Assembly: GCF_018383905.1 (NCBI RefSeq)
Contig: NZ_JAGYWA010000012.1
Span: forward strand, 1 to 53,337
From: Flavobacterium branchiicola
GTDB lineage: Bacteria > Bacteroidota > Bacteroidia > Flavobacteriales > Flavobacteriaceae
DNA length: 53,337 nt
Direction of reading: 5' to 3'
A model generated the notes under the pieces. That model was not told the origin of the DNA. It saw only the letters and a list, made by a program, of their open reading frames with translations, and did no database searches. How positions within the stretch are numbered: position 1 is the stretch's first letter; the number at the start of each line of letters is the position of its first letter. The position numbers and the translations under genes are program-made. Below are positions 8,041 through 16,648 of the stretch, piece by piece.

Positions 8041-8362
8041 TAATTAATAATAAAAAAAACGTACAAATCTGCGTTTTGGTAATAATGAATCCGTAAAATC
8101 AGAACGCGGATGAAACTGATTTGCTACCGCAAAAACGCTGATTAACACAGATTTTTACCTATTGGGTAATTATTCAAAATAACCCTTTGAATATAATTAA
8201 TAATAAAAAATCCGTGCAAATCAGCGTTTTCGTGATAACGAATCCGTAAAATCAGCGTTCAAAATGAGTTCATTTAATAAGAACTGGTAAAAACGTAGTA
8301 AAATCAGAACGCGGATGAAACTGATTTGCTACCGCAAAACGCTTATTAATACAGATTTTTAC
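8041..8362. repeat. Duplicated repeat module upstream of the first fucosidase gene
   Basis: The gap 8030-8413 is filled by two copies of one composite module. One part (GTAAAATCAGAACGCGGATG, continuing to ACAGATTTTTAC) occurs at 8093-8158 and again at 8298-8362 with very few changes. A second part (AATTAATAATAAAAAA, then CAAATC, GCGTTTT and GAATCCGTAAAATCAG) occurs at 8041-8105 and 8194-8258. Stretches such as AAATCAGCGTTTT and AAAACGCTGATT are inverted relative to each other, so the RNA can fold. A longer reading frame of the fucosidase would begin inside the second copy, which argues for the downstream start at 8414. Confidence 0.75.
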
Positions 8363-8413
8363 TTGTTGGATATCTATTTTCAACAGCCAAAAAACCAAAA
8401 TAAAAAAACCAAA

Positions 8414-9862
8414 ATGAAGAATAAATTCAAGTTATTGTTTACAGCTTTAATCTGTGCCAGCGGATTTTCGCTTCAGGCTCAGGGAGATTTCAGCATGAAA
8501 GCCGACCAATCTGAAGAGGCTGGTTATATCTGGACAAAAGATCCAAAGGTAAAAGCCAATCTTGACAAATGGCAGGGTTACAAATTTGGCGTATTAATCC
8601 ATATGGGTCTTTATACGCAACTGGGAACTGTAGAATCCTGGGGACTGGCTCCGGAAGACTGGGTAACCAGAGATGGTTATGATGATTACTACAAATATGC
8701 TACTGATTACAGAAATACAAAATACAAACTGAACCCAACGAATTTAAATTCTGAAAAATGGGCAAAAATGTTCAAAGGTGCGGGAGCGAAATATATGATT
8801 TTCACCTCTAAACATCATGATGGTTTCTGTATGTACGATTCAAAATTTACCGATTTTAAAATCACTAATCCGGAATTGCCTTATGCTAAAAATCCAAAGG
8901 CTGATGTATTAAAAGATGTATTGGATGCTTCGAGAAAAGAAGGATTAGCGGTTGGGGTTTATTACTCAAAACCGGACTGGACTACCGAAAATTTCTGGTG
9001 GTCTTATTATCCGCCAAAAGACAGAAATCCGACTTATGATATTAAAAAGTTTCCAGAACGCTGGAAAAGTTATGTAGAATATACTCAGAATCAATTAAAC
9101 GAACTGACTACAAATTATGGAAAAGTTGATATTTTATGGCTTGACGGATGCTGGGTCCGACCGTTATCGACTATCAACAAAAAGGTAGAAGAATTTTGCA
9201 AATATCCGTATGATATGGATATTGATATGAAATTAATTTCGGAAACTGCCCGCAAAAAACAACCGGGAATGCTGGTTGTAGATCGCTGGGTTCCTAGTGA
9301 ATATGAAAACTATTTAACGCCGGAACAAAAAACGCCCGAAGTACCTTTAACTGTGCCTTGGGAAAGTTGTATTACCTTAGGCGGTGCCTGGGGATGGGTA
9401 CCAAATGATCATTATAAATCATCTAAAGAGGTGGTTCAGTTAATGACCAATATTGTGGTTAAAGGCGGAAACTTATTATTGGGTGTTGGTCCGGATGCTA
9501 AAGGAGAATTTGATCCCAAAATTGAAAAAACTTTAGCAAATGTTGGAAAATGGTTAGCAGTAAACGGTGAAGCTATTTATGATACTAAACCGGTTGCTCC
9601 TTATCTGGATGGAAAAGTGGGTTACACTCAAAAAGGAAATGCAATCTACGGAATTTACATGCCTGCAAAAGAGGAAAAAGAATTACCTTCGGAAATTACA
9701 ATCAAAACGGATATGAAAGGCAGTTTAAAAGCTGTTTTAGTATCTTCTAAACAGAAATTGAAAAGCAAAAAAACTGAAGGCGGAATTATTGTTACCATTC
9801 CGAATGAGTTGAGAACATCTTTGGCAACTCAGGAAGCAGTGGTTATTAAAGTTACTCCATAA
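8414..9862 (+). CDS. Alpha-L-fucosidase, GH29 (first copy)
   Basis: This 482-residue exported enzyme has signal peptide MKNKFKLLFTALICASG...LQAQ. GH29 features are FGVLIHMGLYTQLGTVESW (58-76), FTSKHHDGFCMYDSKFTDF, and LWLDGCW, which carries the nucleophile Asp (D244). The region WESCITLGGAWGWVPNDHY near residue 320 is also family-typical. The frame could extend upstream to 8315, but that stretch is intergenic repeat and hides the signal peptide, so ATG 8414 is chosen. A terminator at 9882-9920 separates it from the next fucosidase. It is close in architecture to the third GH29 (14855-16339). Exo-release of terminal or core fucose is expected; the linkage is not determined. Confidence 0.92.
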   Translation: MKNKFKLLFTALICASGFSLQAQGDFSMKADQSEEAGYIWTKDPKVKANLDKWQGYKFGVLIHMGLYTQLGTVESWGLAPEDWVTRDGYDDYYKYATDYRNTKYKLNPTNLNSEKWAKMFKGAGAKYMIFTSKHHDGFCMYDSKFTDFKITNPELPYAKNPKADVLKDVLDASRKEGLAVGVYYSKPDWTTENFWWSYYPPKDRNPTYDIKKFPERWKSYVEYTQNQLNELTTNYGKVDILWLDGCWVRPLSTINKKVEEFCKYPYDMDIDMKLISETARKKQPGMLVVDRWVPSEYENYLTPEQKTPEVPLTVPWESCITLGGAWGWVPNDHYKSSKEVVQLMTNIVVKGGNLLLGVGPDAKGEFDPKIEKTLANVGKWLAVNGEAIYDTKPVAPYLDGKVGYTQKGNAIYGIYMPAKEEKELPSEITIKTDMKGSLKAVLVSSKQKLKSKKTEGGIIVTIPNELRTSLATQEAVVIKVTP

Positions 9863-9881
9863 TTCAAAATGATATCGAAAT

Positions 9882-9920
9882 AATCAGTCAACAGTATGTA
9901 ACTTTTGACTGATTTTTTTC
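9882..9920 (+). terminator. Rho-independent terminator after the first fucosidase
   Basis: Perfect 10-bp arms AATCAGTCAA (9882-9891) and TTGACTGATT (9905-9914) are followed by a T-run. It lies 20 bp after the first GH29 stop and 24 bp before the next ATG. Confidence 0.75.
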
Positions 9921-9943
9921 TTAAAACTATTCACAAATACAAA

Positions 9944-12070
9944 ATGAAAAAACTGCTATTAACAATTTTGGGATGTTTTGCCTTTTTGTCAATGACGGCT
10001 CAAAAATTAAATGCTCCGGCACCATATGGCGCTTTACCAACCGAATCTCAATTGCGCTGGCAGGAAGTGGAACAATATGTTTTAGTGCACTTTACGCCCA
10101 CTACTTTTCAGAATAAAGAATGGGGATATGGAGATGCAGATCCTAAAATTTTTAATCCGTTAAAATTTGATGCCAGTCAAATTGTAAATGCCGCCAAAGA
10201 TGGAGGTTTTAAAGGGGTTATTTTTGTTGCCAAACACCACGACGGATTTTGTTTATGGCCAACTAAAACAACGGCTTATAACATTAGCGCAAGCCCTTTT
10301 CGCAACGGAAAAGGTGATATGGTAAAAGAATTTGAACAGGCAGCTCGTAAAGCGGGAATGAAATTCGGATTGTACTGTTCACCATGGGATAGAAATAATG
10401 AAGACTACGGAACACCAAAATATGTAGAAACATACCGAAATCAGTTAAGAGAATTATATTCTAATTATGGTGATTTGTTTATTACCTGGTTTGATGGTGC
10501 TAATGGCGGAGATGGCTATTATGGCGGTAAAAAAGAAAAAAGAAATATTGATCGCTCTACCTATTACGGATGGAATACCACTTGGGAAATTTCCAGAAAG
10601 CTACAGCCGGGAGCTGTTGTTTTTGCTGATAATGGAGATGTACGATGGGTAGGAAACGAACAGGGTTTTGCGGCAGAAACTTCATGGGCAACTTTTACAC
10701 CGGAACCAACTGCCGGAAAATTAGTTGCTGCTCCGGGTGAAACCAATTCGGAGAAAGCTCCGGAAGGAACAAGAGACGGAAAATTCTGGAAACCTGCCGA
10801 ATGTGATGTACCGCTAAGAAATGGCTGGTTTTATCATGCTAATGAAGATAATCATGTAAAATCGGTTTCTGAATTGTTTGAAATTTACTTAAAATCTGTT
10901 GGAAGAGGTGCCGGAATGGATATCGGACTTTCACCCACTACAGATGGTTTATTGCACCCAAATGATGTTAAAGCACTGAAAAATTTTGGCGATTTTCTAA
11001 AGAAATTATTTGCTGATAATCTTGCTCAGTCGGCTGTGATTACTGCTTCTGAAATTCGTGGTGATAATCAGATTTTTTTCGGAACAAAAAATCTTACTGA
11101 CAACGATCGCTACTCCTATTGGGCAACCAATGATGAGGTAAAAAAAGCATGGTTGACTCTGGAATGGAATAAAGAACAAACGTTTAATATCATTCGTTTA
11201 AGAGAAAATATCAAACTTGGTCAGCGTATTGAAAAAGTCGAAATTGATGCTTTTCTCGATGGAAATTGGAAAAAAGTAGGCGACGCGACAAGCATTGGTG
11301 CTAACCGATTGATCCGTTTACCACATTATATCACTACTTCAAAATTGAGAATTCTTATCAAAGAATCTCCGGTTTGTATTGCTTTAAGTGATGTTGGTGT
11401 TTTTAGGGAGCCGGAACAATTGGCTCTTCCTAAAATTAAAAGACACAAAGATGGAAATGTTATTATTACAACAGAAACAGCCGTAAATCAGATTCACTAT
11501 ACAATTGACGGAACTGAACCTACAATTCACTCGCCAGTATATGAAGGTCCATTTCTGTTTTTGTCATCAGGAGATATTAAAGCCAAATCGTTTGGAACCG
11601 ATATGAAAGCTGGCGAAACTGCCATTCAATCTTTTAATATTTGCAAAAAAGACTGGAAAGTAGTTAACGCTACTTTTGAAAATGAAGAAAAAGATCAGGC
11701 TGTAAACGCTATTGATGAAAATGCCTTAACTTTTTGGAGTACAGCCGACAATACTTCTTTAATGCCTTTACCACAATATATTGTTATTGATATGGGAGAA
11801 GAAATAGAGATTTCTACTTTATCTTATTTGCCTCGCCAGAACGGAACGGGCGGAATTGTAAAAAATTACCAATGGGAAATTAGTACAGATGGTACCACCT
11901 GGAAAACTGCCGCTGAAGGTGAATTTGCTAATATCAAAAGTAATCCGGTGGAGCAAAATATTACTTTAAAAACATCGAAGAAAGCCAGATACATTAAATT
12001 TATTGGTAAATCCACTATCGATGGTAATTACATTTCTGTGGCTGAACTGGGTGTAAAAACAACTAAATAA
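9944..12070 (+). CDS. Alpha-L-fucosidase, GH29, with C-terminal carbohydrate-binding domains
   Basis: This 708-residue exported enzyme begins with signal peptide MKKLLLTILGCFAFLSMTAQ. The catalytic domain (about 25-360) has VLVHFTPTTFQNKEWG, FVAKHHDGFCLWPT and the nucleophile segment FITWFDGANGG with D184. This resembles the GH29 subgroup often active on alpha-1,3/1,4-fucose. About 380-500 is a discoidin-like sandwich. About 515-570 is a chitobiase C-terminal-like repeat (IHYTIDGTEPTIHSPVYEGP), and about 580-708 is an F5/8 type C domain ending in KARYIKFIG. A start at 9905 would fall inside the upstream terminator, so ATG 9944 is preferred. Added binding domains and a different active-site context suggest a linkage distinct from the other two GH29 enzymes. 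Confidence 0.92.
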   Translation: MKKLLLTILGCFAFLSMTAQKLNAPAPYGALPTESQLRWQEVEQYVLVHFTPTTFQNKEWGYGDADPKIFNPLKFDASQIVNAAKDGGFKGVIFVAKHHDGFCLWPTKTTAYNISASPFRNGKGDMVKEFEQAARKAGMKFGLYCSPWDRNNEDYGTPKYVETYRNQLRELYSNYGDLFITWFDGANGGDGYYGGKKEKRNIDRSTYYGWNTTWEISRKLQPGAVVFADNGDVRWVGNEQGFAAETSWATFTPEPTAGKLVAAPGETNSEKAPEGTRDGKFWKPAECDVPLRNGWFYHANEDNHVKSVSELFEIYLKSVGRGAGMDIGLSPTTDGLLHPNDVKALKNFGDFLKKLFADNLAQSAVITASEIRGDNQIFFGTKNLTDNDRYSYWATNDEVKKAWLTLEWNKEQTFNIIRLRENIKLGQRIEKVEIDAFLDGNWKKVGDATSIGANRLIRLPHYITTSKLRILIKESPVCIALSDVGVFREPEQLALPKIKRHKDGNVIITTETAVNQIHYTIDGTEPTIHSPVYEGPFLFLSSGDIKAKSFGTDMKAGETAIQSFNICKKDWKVVNATFENEEKDQAVNAIDENALTFWSTADNTSLMPLPQYIVIDMGEEIEISTLSYLPRQNGTGGIVKNYQWEISTDGTTWKTAAEGEFANIKSNPVEQNITLKTSKKARYIKFIGKSTIDGNYISVAELGVKTTK

Positions 12071-12120
12071 ACCCATGGAGTGAAATTGATTTTATCTAAT
12101 TCCACTCAGCAGATTAAATT

Positions 12121-12207
12121 TAATCTGCTTTAATCTGCGTAGATCTGCGTGAAAAATATATGCGCAAAAAGCATTTCACGCAGATCTACGCAGATTTTAG
12201 CAGATTA
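12121..12207. repeat. Long inverted repeat of the CGCAGATTA type
   Basis: Arms of about 34 bp (12121-12154 and 12174-12207) pair with only two mismatches around a 19-nt loop. The arms carry AATCTGCGTAGATCTGCGTG and its complement. The AATCTGCG word also occurs in the duplicated module at 8041-8362, suggesting a dispersed element family. Confidence 0.8.
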
Positions 12208-12274
12208 AATTAGATTTTTACTTGCAATAAGATAATGTGCATTTGTTTTATCGATTCAAAAAGCAATCTGAACT

Positions 12275-12301
12275 CCTGCAAGGTTTTAAAAACCTTGTAG
12301 G
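12275..12301. repeat. CCTGCAAGG/CCTTGTAGG palindromic element, copy 1
   Basis: The arms CCTGCAAGGTTTT and AAAACCTTGTAGG form a hairpin with a single G-T mismatch. Related elements are at 12351-12379 and 37311-37337. Confidence 0.7.
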
Positions 12302-12350
12302 TCTATTTATTCAAACCCAAATAATTAGGAAAAAAAAGTAAAAATTAATA

Positions 12351-12379
12351 CCTACAAGGTCAAAAAAAGACCTTGCAGG
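12351..12379. repeat. CCTACAAGG/CCTTGCAGG palindromic element, copy 2
   Basis: CCTACAAGGTC and GACCTTGCAGG flank an A-rich loop. It is inverted relative to copy 1, 50 bp away, with a different inner stem. Confidence 0.7.
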
Positions 12380-12420
12380 AAAACAAAATAAGAACGTTTA
12401 GAAACAGCTCATTTAATTTC

Positions 12421-12446
12421 CTCCAGTTTCAACTGGAGTTTTTTTT
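12421..12446 (+). terminator. Rho-independent terminator between convergent genes
   Basis: CTCCAGTT (12421-12428), a 2-nt loop, AACTGGAG (12431-12438) and eight T residues. It is correctly oriented for the plus-strand fucosidase transcript, though about 350 bp beyond its stop. Confidence 0.7.
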
Positions 12447-12459
12447 GTGTATTAAATTA

Positions 12460-12502
12460 AAAAGGCTTTAGCCAAAAACTCGTATTTTAGCTAAAGCCTT
12501 TT
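12460..12502. terminator. Perfect 13-bp hairpin, likely bidirectional terminator
   Basis: AAAAGGCTTTAGC (12460-12472) pairs perfectly with GCTAAAGCCTTTT (12490-12502), with A/T runs on either side. It could end transcripts from both converging genes. Confidence 0.55.
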
Positions 12503-12520
12503 ATGTTGACTTTATTTTTT

Positions 12521-12540
12521 CCTCTAGTTAAAACTGGAGG
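12521..12540. repeat. Second CTCCAGTT-related hairpin
   Basis: CCTCTAGTTAAAACTGGAGG folds on itself with one mismatch. The arms resemble those of the terminator at 12421-12446. It is preceded by a T-run and could serve the minus-strand GH92 gene as a terminator. Confidence 0.5.
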
Positions 12541-12603
12541 CTATTGACTAAACTAAAGACTGTTCAATGTCCTTTTAGAAAGCCCTTTGTAAACATTTGC
12601 TTT

Positions 12604-14847
12604 TTATTCCTGAATCACTTTTAATGTTGTTCCGTTTACGAAATCATCATGTGAAATAAAATAGCTATTCAGGTTTTTTCCGTTTAACTGAATTTCTTTG
12701 ATTTTTCCATCATTATTGATTTCTCTTTCAATTACAATACTTTCTTTCTTGTAATATTTTGGATCCAGTTTAATCGTTACTTTATCAAACATTGGCGTTG
12801 TAAGGGTATATAATGGATCTCCGGGAGATATTGGATAGAATCCCATCATCGAATAAACTAACCATGCAGACATCGTTCCTGTATCATCATTTCCGGGTAA
12901 TCCTTTTGGTTCGTTTTTGAAATATTCTTTTACTAATTTCTTCACCATTTCCTGACTCTTCCACTCTTCACCTTTCACATAATTGAACAAATAAGGATAA
13001 GCAATATCGGGTTCGTTGGCCATATCAAATTGTTTGATGTCAAAAACTTTTTGCAATTGCTCAGAAAAAGGTTTTTCACCGCCCATTAATTTCATTAATC
13101 CCTTGATATCATGTGGTACCATAAAAGCGTACTGCCATGCATTTCCTTCTATAAAACCAACATTGGCCTGAAAATTGGATCCTGCCGCAGGATCAAAAGG
13201 TTCATACCATTTTTCAGTAGCTGTTCTTGGTCGAAGCAATTTTAAATCTTTGTCGTATAATTTTTGGTAGGATAGCGAACGTTTCGCAAAACGTTTGTAA
13301 TCTTCTTTTTCACCTAAAGCCTTCGCTAATAGTGAAATTGCATAATCTGAAGTATTATATTCTAGTGTAGTAGAAACTGGTCCTGGATAATTGGTTGACA
13401 AATATCCTCTATCGATATATTCTTTAAGTCCCGGACGCAAAGGATTTTCTTCAATCTGATCGGCACCTTTTAGCATCGCGTGGTACGCCTTGTAAATATC
13501 AAAATCCTGAATTCCTTTTAAGCAGGCATCAACTATAACAATACTTGCGGGATCTCCAACCATTGTAAAAGTTTCGGTCGAATTTAATTCCCATTTTGGC
13601 AGCCAGCCATTTTCATCATACATTTCCAACATGCTTTTTATCATATCAGATTGTTGCTTCGGATAGACTAAAGACGTTAACGGATGCATATTTCTGTACG
13701 TATCCCACAAGGAAAATACGGTATAACGAGTACCCATGGTTTTACCAATCGCACTTCTTTTTATTTCCGGATATTCACCATTAACATCATTTAAAACATT
13801 AGGATGAATTAAAGTGTGATACAAGGCCGTGTAAAAAATAGTCTTGTCTTCTTTTGTACCACCTTCTACCAAAATTTTAGAAAGTTCCTCGTTCCAGTCT
13901 TTATAGGTTTCTTTATAAATCGTGTCAAATGGTTTGTTTCCTGTTTCTTTTTCAAGGTTTTCGCGGGCATTTTGTATGCTTACGTATGAAATCCCTACTT
14001 TAACCTCAACGACTTGTTCTTTATCAAATTTATAGGAGAAATAAGTTCCGATACTATCGCCAACAACCGTTTTTACGGTATTGTCCATCATTCTTGTTTT
14101 TCCGTTATAACCCATCCATTGTGCTTCTACACCTTCATATTTAGGTGTTTTTTTCCAGACTCCAAACTTAGTTGCTGGTTTTGAAAACTTTGCCACAAAA
14201 TATACCGGATAGGCGTCTTCTGGACTATTGTAACAAAAAGAACCAACGCTTCTCATTCCTTCAATTTCTGTCGAAGAAACTACTTTTACCATCGCGCCTT
14301 CTTCGTTTGTTAATCCTAAACCAAGATTCAGTAATATATTTGATTTTCCTTTCGGGAAAGTAAATTTGCTCACTCCAACTCTCTTTGTAGCCGTAAATTC
14401 TCCTTTTACTTTATATTTATCAATGCCTACGCTGTAATAAGCTGCTTTGGCAACTTCATTAGAATAAGTTGAACCGTATTTTAAGTGATTGATTTCAACA
14501 TCTCCCGTTGTTGGCATTAGTAAAATAACACCCAATTCCGGACAGCCTACTCCGCTTAAATTGACCTGACTAAATCCAGTCAGAAATTTATTTTCATTTA
14601 CATAAGGATTGGACAGCCACTGACTGTCTTTTTCCATTGGTTTGTTCTTAATCCCGGCAACATTAAACGGACTAATACTTGCCATTCCTCTTGGTGCAAT
14701 TGGCCCCGGGAAAGTTGCTCCATAATTTGAAGTTCCAATAAATGGGTTTACAAAATCTGCAGGTTCTTGTCCAAAAACCGTTATACTAAAAAACAGCAGG
14801 CAAAAAGCACATGCTGTTTTTATTATTTGTCTTGCATTACAAATCAT
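12604..14847 (-). CDS. Alpha-mannosidase, GH92 (first copy)
   Basis: This 747-residue calcium-dependent exo-alpha-mannosidase is exported, with signal peptide MICNARQIIKTACAFCLLFF...FGQ. Landmarks in order are FVNPFIGTSNYGATFPG, WDTYRNMHPL, FIEGNAWQYAFMVPHD (the Glu is the likely acid), ANEPDIAYPYLFNY, and GNDDTGTMSAW near the proposed base. The last two differ from the other GH92 proteins here (HGNQPIQHM and QGNEPNHHI; GDEDNGQ and GNEDLGQ), which suggests another linkage or aglycone. A TTG start at 14874 overlapping the GH29 stop is possible, but ATG 14847 gives a normal signal peptide and a 7-bp gap. It is cotranscribed with GH29, and the pair is unlinked to the other two GH92 genes. Confidence 0.9.
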   Translation of the reverse strand: MICNARQIIKTACAFCLLFFSITVFGQEPADFVNPFIGTSNYGATFPGPIAPRGMASISPFNVAGIKNKPMEKDSQWLSNPYVNENKFLTGFSQVNLSGVGCPELGVILLMPTTGDVEINHLKYGSTYSNEVAKAAYYSVGIDKYKVKGEFTATKRVGVSKFTFPKGKSNILLNLGLGLTNEEGAMVKVVSSTEIEGMRSVGSFCYNSPEDAYPVYFVAKFSKPATKFGVWKKTPKYEGVEAQWMGYNGKTRMMDNTVKTVVGDSIGTYFSYKFDKEQVVEVKVGISYVSIQNARENLEKETGNKPFDTIYKETYKDWNEELSKILVEGGTKEDKTIFYTALYHTLIHPNVLNDVNGEYPEIKRSAIGKTMGTRYTVFSLWDTYRNMHPLTSLVYPKQQSDMIKSMLEMYDENGWLPKWELNSTETFTMVGDPASIVIVDACLKGIQDFDIYKAYHAMLKGADQIEENPLRPGLKEYIDRGYLSTNYPGPVSTTLEYNTSDYAISLLAKALGEKEDYKRFAKRSLSYQKLYDKDLKLLRPRTATEKWYEPFDPAAGSNFQANVGFIEGNAWQYAFMVPHDIKGLMKLMGGEKPFSEQLQKVFDIKQFDMANEPDIAYPYLFNYVKGEEWKSQEMVKKLVKEYFKNEPKGLPGNDDTGTMSAWLVYSMMGFYPISPGDPLYTLTTPMFDKVTIKLDPKYYKKESIVIEREINNDGKIKEIQLNGKNLNSYFISHDDFVNGTTLKVIQE

Positions 14848-14854
14848 AAAAATT

Positions 14855-16339
14855 TTATCTTTTAATCGCTTCAATCTTGAGAGTCCAGGCTTCTTTACAT
14901 GGCAAATTATTTCTTAAACTCTCCGGAATTGTCACTTTAAATCCTTCTGCAAATTTAGTCCATTGTAATTGTTTTTTACTACCCAAAAGTGTGATTTTTG
15001 TTCCTTTTGCAGGATTAATAGATTTTACAACAATCTCTGACGGAATTGTGTTTTCTCCTTCTTTTGCCAAATAAAACAAGAATACATTTCCGGCTTTATT
15101 TTGAGTCATGCAAATATTGTCTTCTTTATAAGGCGCAATTGGCTTTGTATCGTAAATGGCAGTACTATTTACTTTCATCCAGTCTCCGTAAGCAGTCAAT
15201 AAATCATACGCGTCTTGCTGCCATTCGCCTTCCGGACTTGGTGCAATATTCAATAATAAATTCCCGCCTTTTGCTACAACATCAATCAGCATGTGAATTC
15301 CTTGTCTTCCGGTCAGGTATTTTGCATCCGGAGTATAAGACCATCCGCCGCCGGAAGTAATACAGGATTCCCACGGATAAGGCAATGTTTTTTCGGGCAC
15401 TCTGTTTTCCGGCGTCAGGTAATTTTGGTTTTTACCATGAACTGCGCGGTCTACAACTATCAGTCCCGGTTGTTTCTGACGAGCTTTAATTACAAGTTCA
15501 TCCATTTTAGGATCCTGATCGACAACTCTGTGTTTTATAAAACCGTTTTTAGATTCGTTTTCTGCAAATTTCTCAGCATAGTTTTCTTTGATATTTTGCA
15601 AATCTCTCTTTTTAACCCAACCTCCGTCTAACCATAAAATATCAACTTTACCGTAATTGGTCAAGATTTCTAAAATCTGATTGTGGGTGAAGTCTACATA
15701 TTTTTGCCATTTTTCAGGATATAAGGACGGATCATAATTTACGTTTCTGTCAAAAGGAGGGAAATAAGGATCCCAATAGTTTTCGTTATGCCAGTCCGGT
15801 TTAGAAAAGTATGCTCCGGTCGAAATGTTCTCATTTCTAAAAGCTGTAAAAACCTCTTTTAAAATGTCCGCTTTTGGATTTGTACTGAAAGGACATTCTT
15901 TATCGGTTACTTTATAATCGGTATATTTTGAATCAAACATGGTAAATCCGTCATGATGTTTGGTGGTGAAAACCATGTATTTCATTCCGGCTGCTTTTGC
16001 CGCCTTTGCCCATTTTGAAGGATCAAATTTTGTCGGATTAAATGTTTTTTTCAATCCTTCATATTCTTTTACATATTCTGTATAATTTCCCGGATTGCTT
16101 CCTTTTTTACGTTCGCACCAGCCGTAATCTTCCGGACAAATCGACCAGGATTCTACAATTCCCCATTGGCTGTAAGTTCCCCAGTGCATTAACAATCCGA
16201 ATTTCTTTCCCTGCCATTGCTCCAGATTTTTTAATACTAAAGGATCGGTTTCCGGTACGTAACGCTCATCTTCGTAAATAGCCTGCGAGAACATTTGAAC
16301 TGAAAATAATACCGTGATCAGAAATAGTGCTTTTTTCAT
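14855..16339 (-). CDS. Alpha-L-fucosidase, GH29 (third copy)
   Basis: This 494-residue exported enzyme has signal peptide MKKALFLITVLFSVQMFSQ. It shows FGLLMHWGTYSQWGIVESW (48-66), FTTKHHDGFTMFDSKYTDY, and the nucleophile segment DILWLDGGW with D238. The WESCITSGGGWSYTPDAKY segment is shared with the first fucosidase, so the two are likely paralogues of one GH29 subgroup. It is followed 7 bp later by a GH92 gene and preceded by a 309-bp gap with strong inverted repeats, so GH29-GH92 may form a small unit separate from the GH20 gene upstream. The role is exo-fucosidase in the periplasm or at the outer membrane. Confidence 0.92.
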   Translation of the reverse strand: MKKALFLITVLFSVQMFSQAIYEDERYVPETDPLVLKNLEQWQGKKFGLLMHWGTYSQWGIVESWSICPEDYGWCERKKGSNPGNYTEYVKEYEGLKKTFNPTKFDPSKWAKAAKAAGMKYMVFTTKHHDGFTMFDSKYTDYKVTDKECPFSTNPKADILKEVFTAFRNENISTGAYFSKPDWHNENYWDPYFPPFDRNVNYDPSLYPEKWQKYVDFTHNQILEILTNYGKVDILWLDGGWVKKRDLQNIKENYAEKFAENESKNGFIKHRVVDQDPKMDELVIKARQKQPGLIVVDRAVHGKNQNYLTPENRVPEKTLPYPWESCITSGGGWSYTPDAKYLTGRQGIHMLIDVVAKGGNLLLNIAPSPEGEWQQDAYDLLTAYGDWMKVNSTAIYDTKPIAPYKEDNICMTQNKAGNVFLFYLAKEGENTIPSEIVVKSINPAKGTKITLLGSKKQLQWTKFAEGFKVTIPESLRNNLPCKEAWTLKIEAIKR

Positions 16340-16473
16340 CTTTATTCTGTTTTGTTGTTTTTATTTCACTTTAAACCTTTGTGTGTAATTATTTAAACAC
16401 ATAGAATCATAGCTTATAGGAATCTTAATAAGGCGTTTCACTTGTATCAATTCACATAGCATTTGTTGTCTTG

Positions 16474-16506
16474 ATCTTTGTCAAAGTTTGAAACTTTGAC
16501 AAAGAT
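16474..16506. repeat. CTTTGTCAAAGTTT palindrome, copy 1
   Basis: Perfect 16-bp arms ATCTTTGTCAAAGTTT and AAACTTTGACAAAGAT surround one central base. An almost identical element occurs at 25830-25860. Confidence 0.8.
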
Positions 16507-16513
16507 TTTACTC

Positions 16514-16624
16514 ATTTTTGTCATTCCGAGGAACGAGGAATCGCACTAGAAACTCGACAAAGATTGGCGACCACTGTTGCGGAATCCCGCGTGTGATTTC
16601 TCGTTCCTCGAAATGACAAAAAGG
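16514..16624. repeat. Long imperfect inverted repeat ending in TGTCATT
   Basis: The left end TTTTTGTCATTCCGAGGAAC and the right end GTTCCTCGAAATGACAAAAA are complementary with one mismatch over the outer 20 bp. The interior (CGACAAAGATTGGCGACCAC...) adds about 70 nt. This looks like a dispersed, foldable intergenic element. It is more GC-rich than its surroundings. Confidence 0.7.
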
Positions 16625-16648
16625 GCTTATCAAAGTTCCGCGAACGAT

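Larger units (their letters stand above)
12071..12603. other. Hairpin-rich gap between convergent genes
   Basis: This 533-bp non-coding stretch between converging GH29 and GH92 genes contains six separate inverted repeats, each listed on its own. They are a 34-bp-arm hairpin, two copies of a CCTRCAAGG element, a terminator, a GGCTTTAGC hairpin and a second CTCCAGTT-related hairpin. No coding frame is credible. Confidence 0.8.
16340..16648. other. Repeat-bearing gap between GH20 and GH29 genes
   Basis: This 309-bp non-coding stretch contains an ACACATAG-type repeat (about 16396-16445), a perfect 16-bp-arm palindrome (16474-16506) and a long imperfect inverted repeat (16514-16624). No operator of the TTACTAAA type was seen. 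Confidence 0.7.

Noticed and set aside
8315..8413. Upstream extension of the first GH29 gene
   Set aside because: The 33 extra codons are encoded by an intergenic repeat copy and would bury the signal peptide.
9905..9943. Upstream extension of the second GH29 gene
   Set aside because: The extra codons begin inside the arm of a terminator. ATG 9944 starts a normal signal peptide.
14848..14874. TTG start for the first GH92 gene
   Set aside because: It would add nine charged residues before the signal peptide. ATG 14847 is a better start, 7 bp after the GH29 stop.
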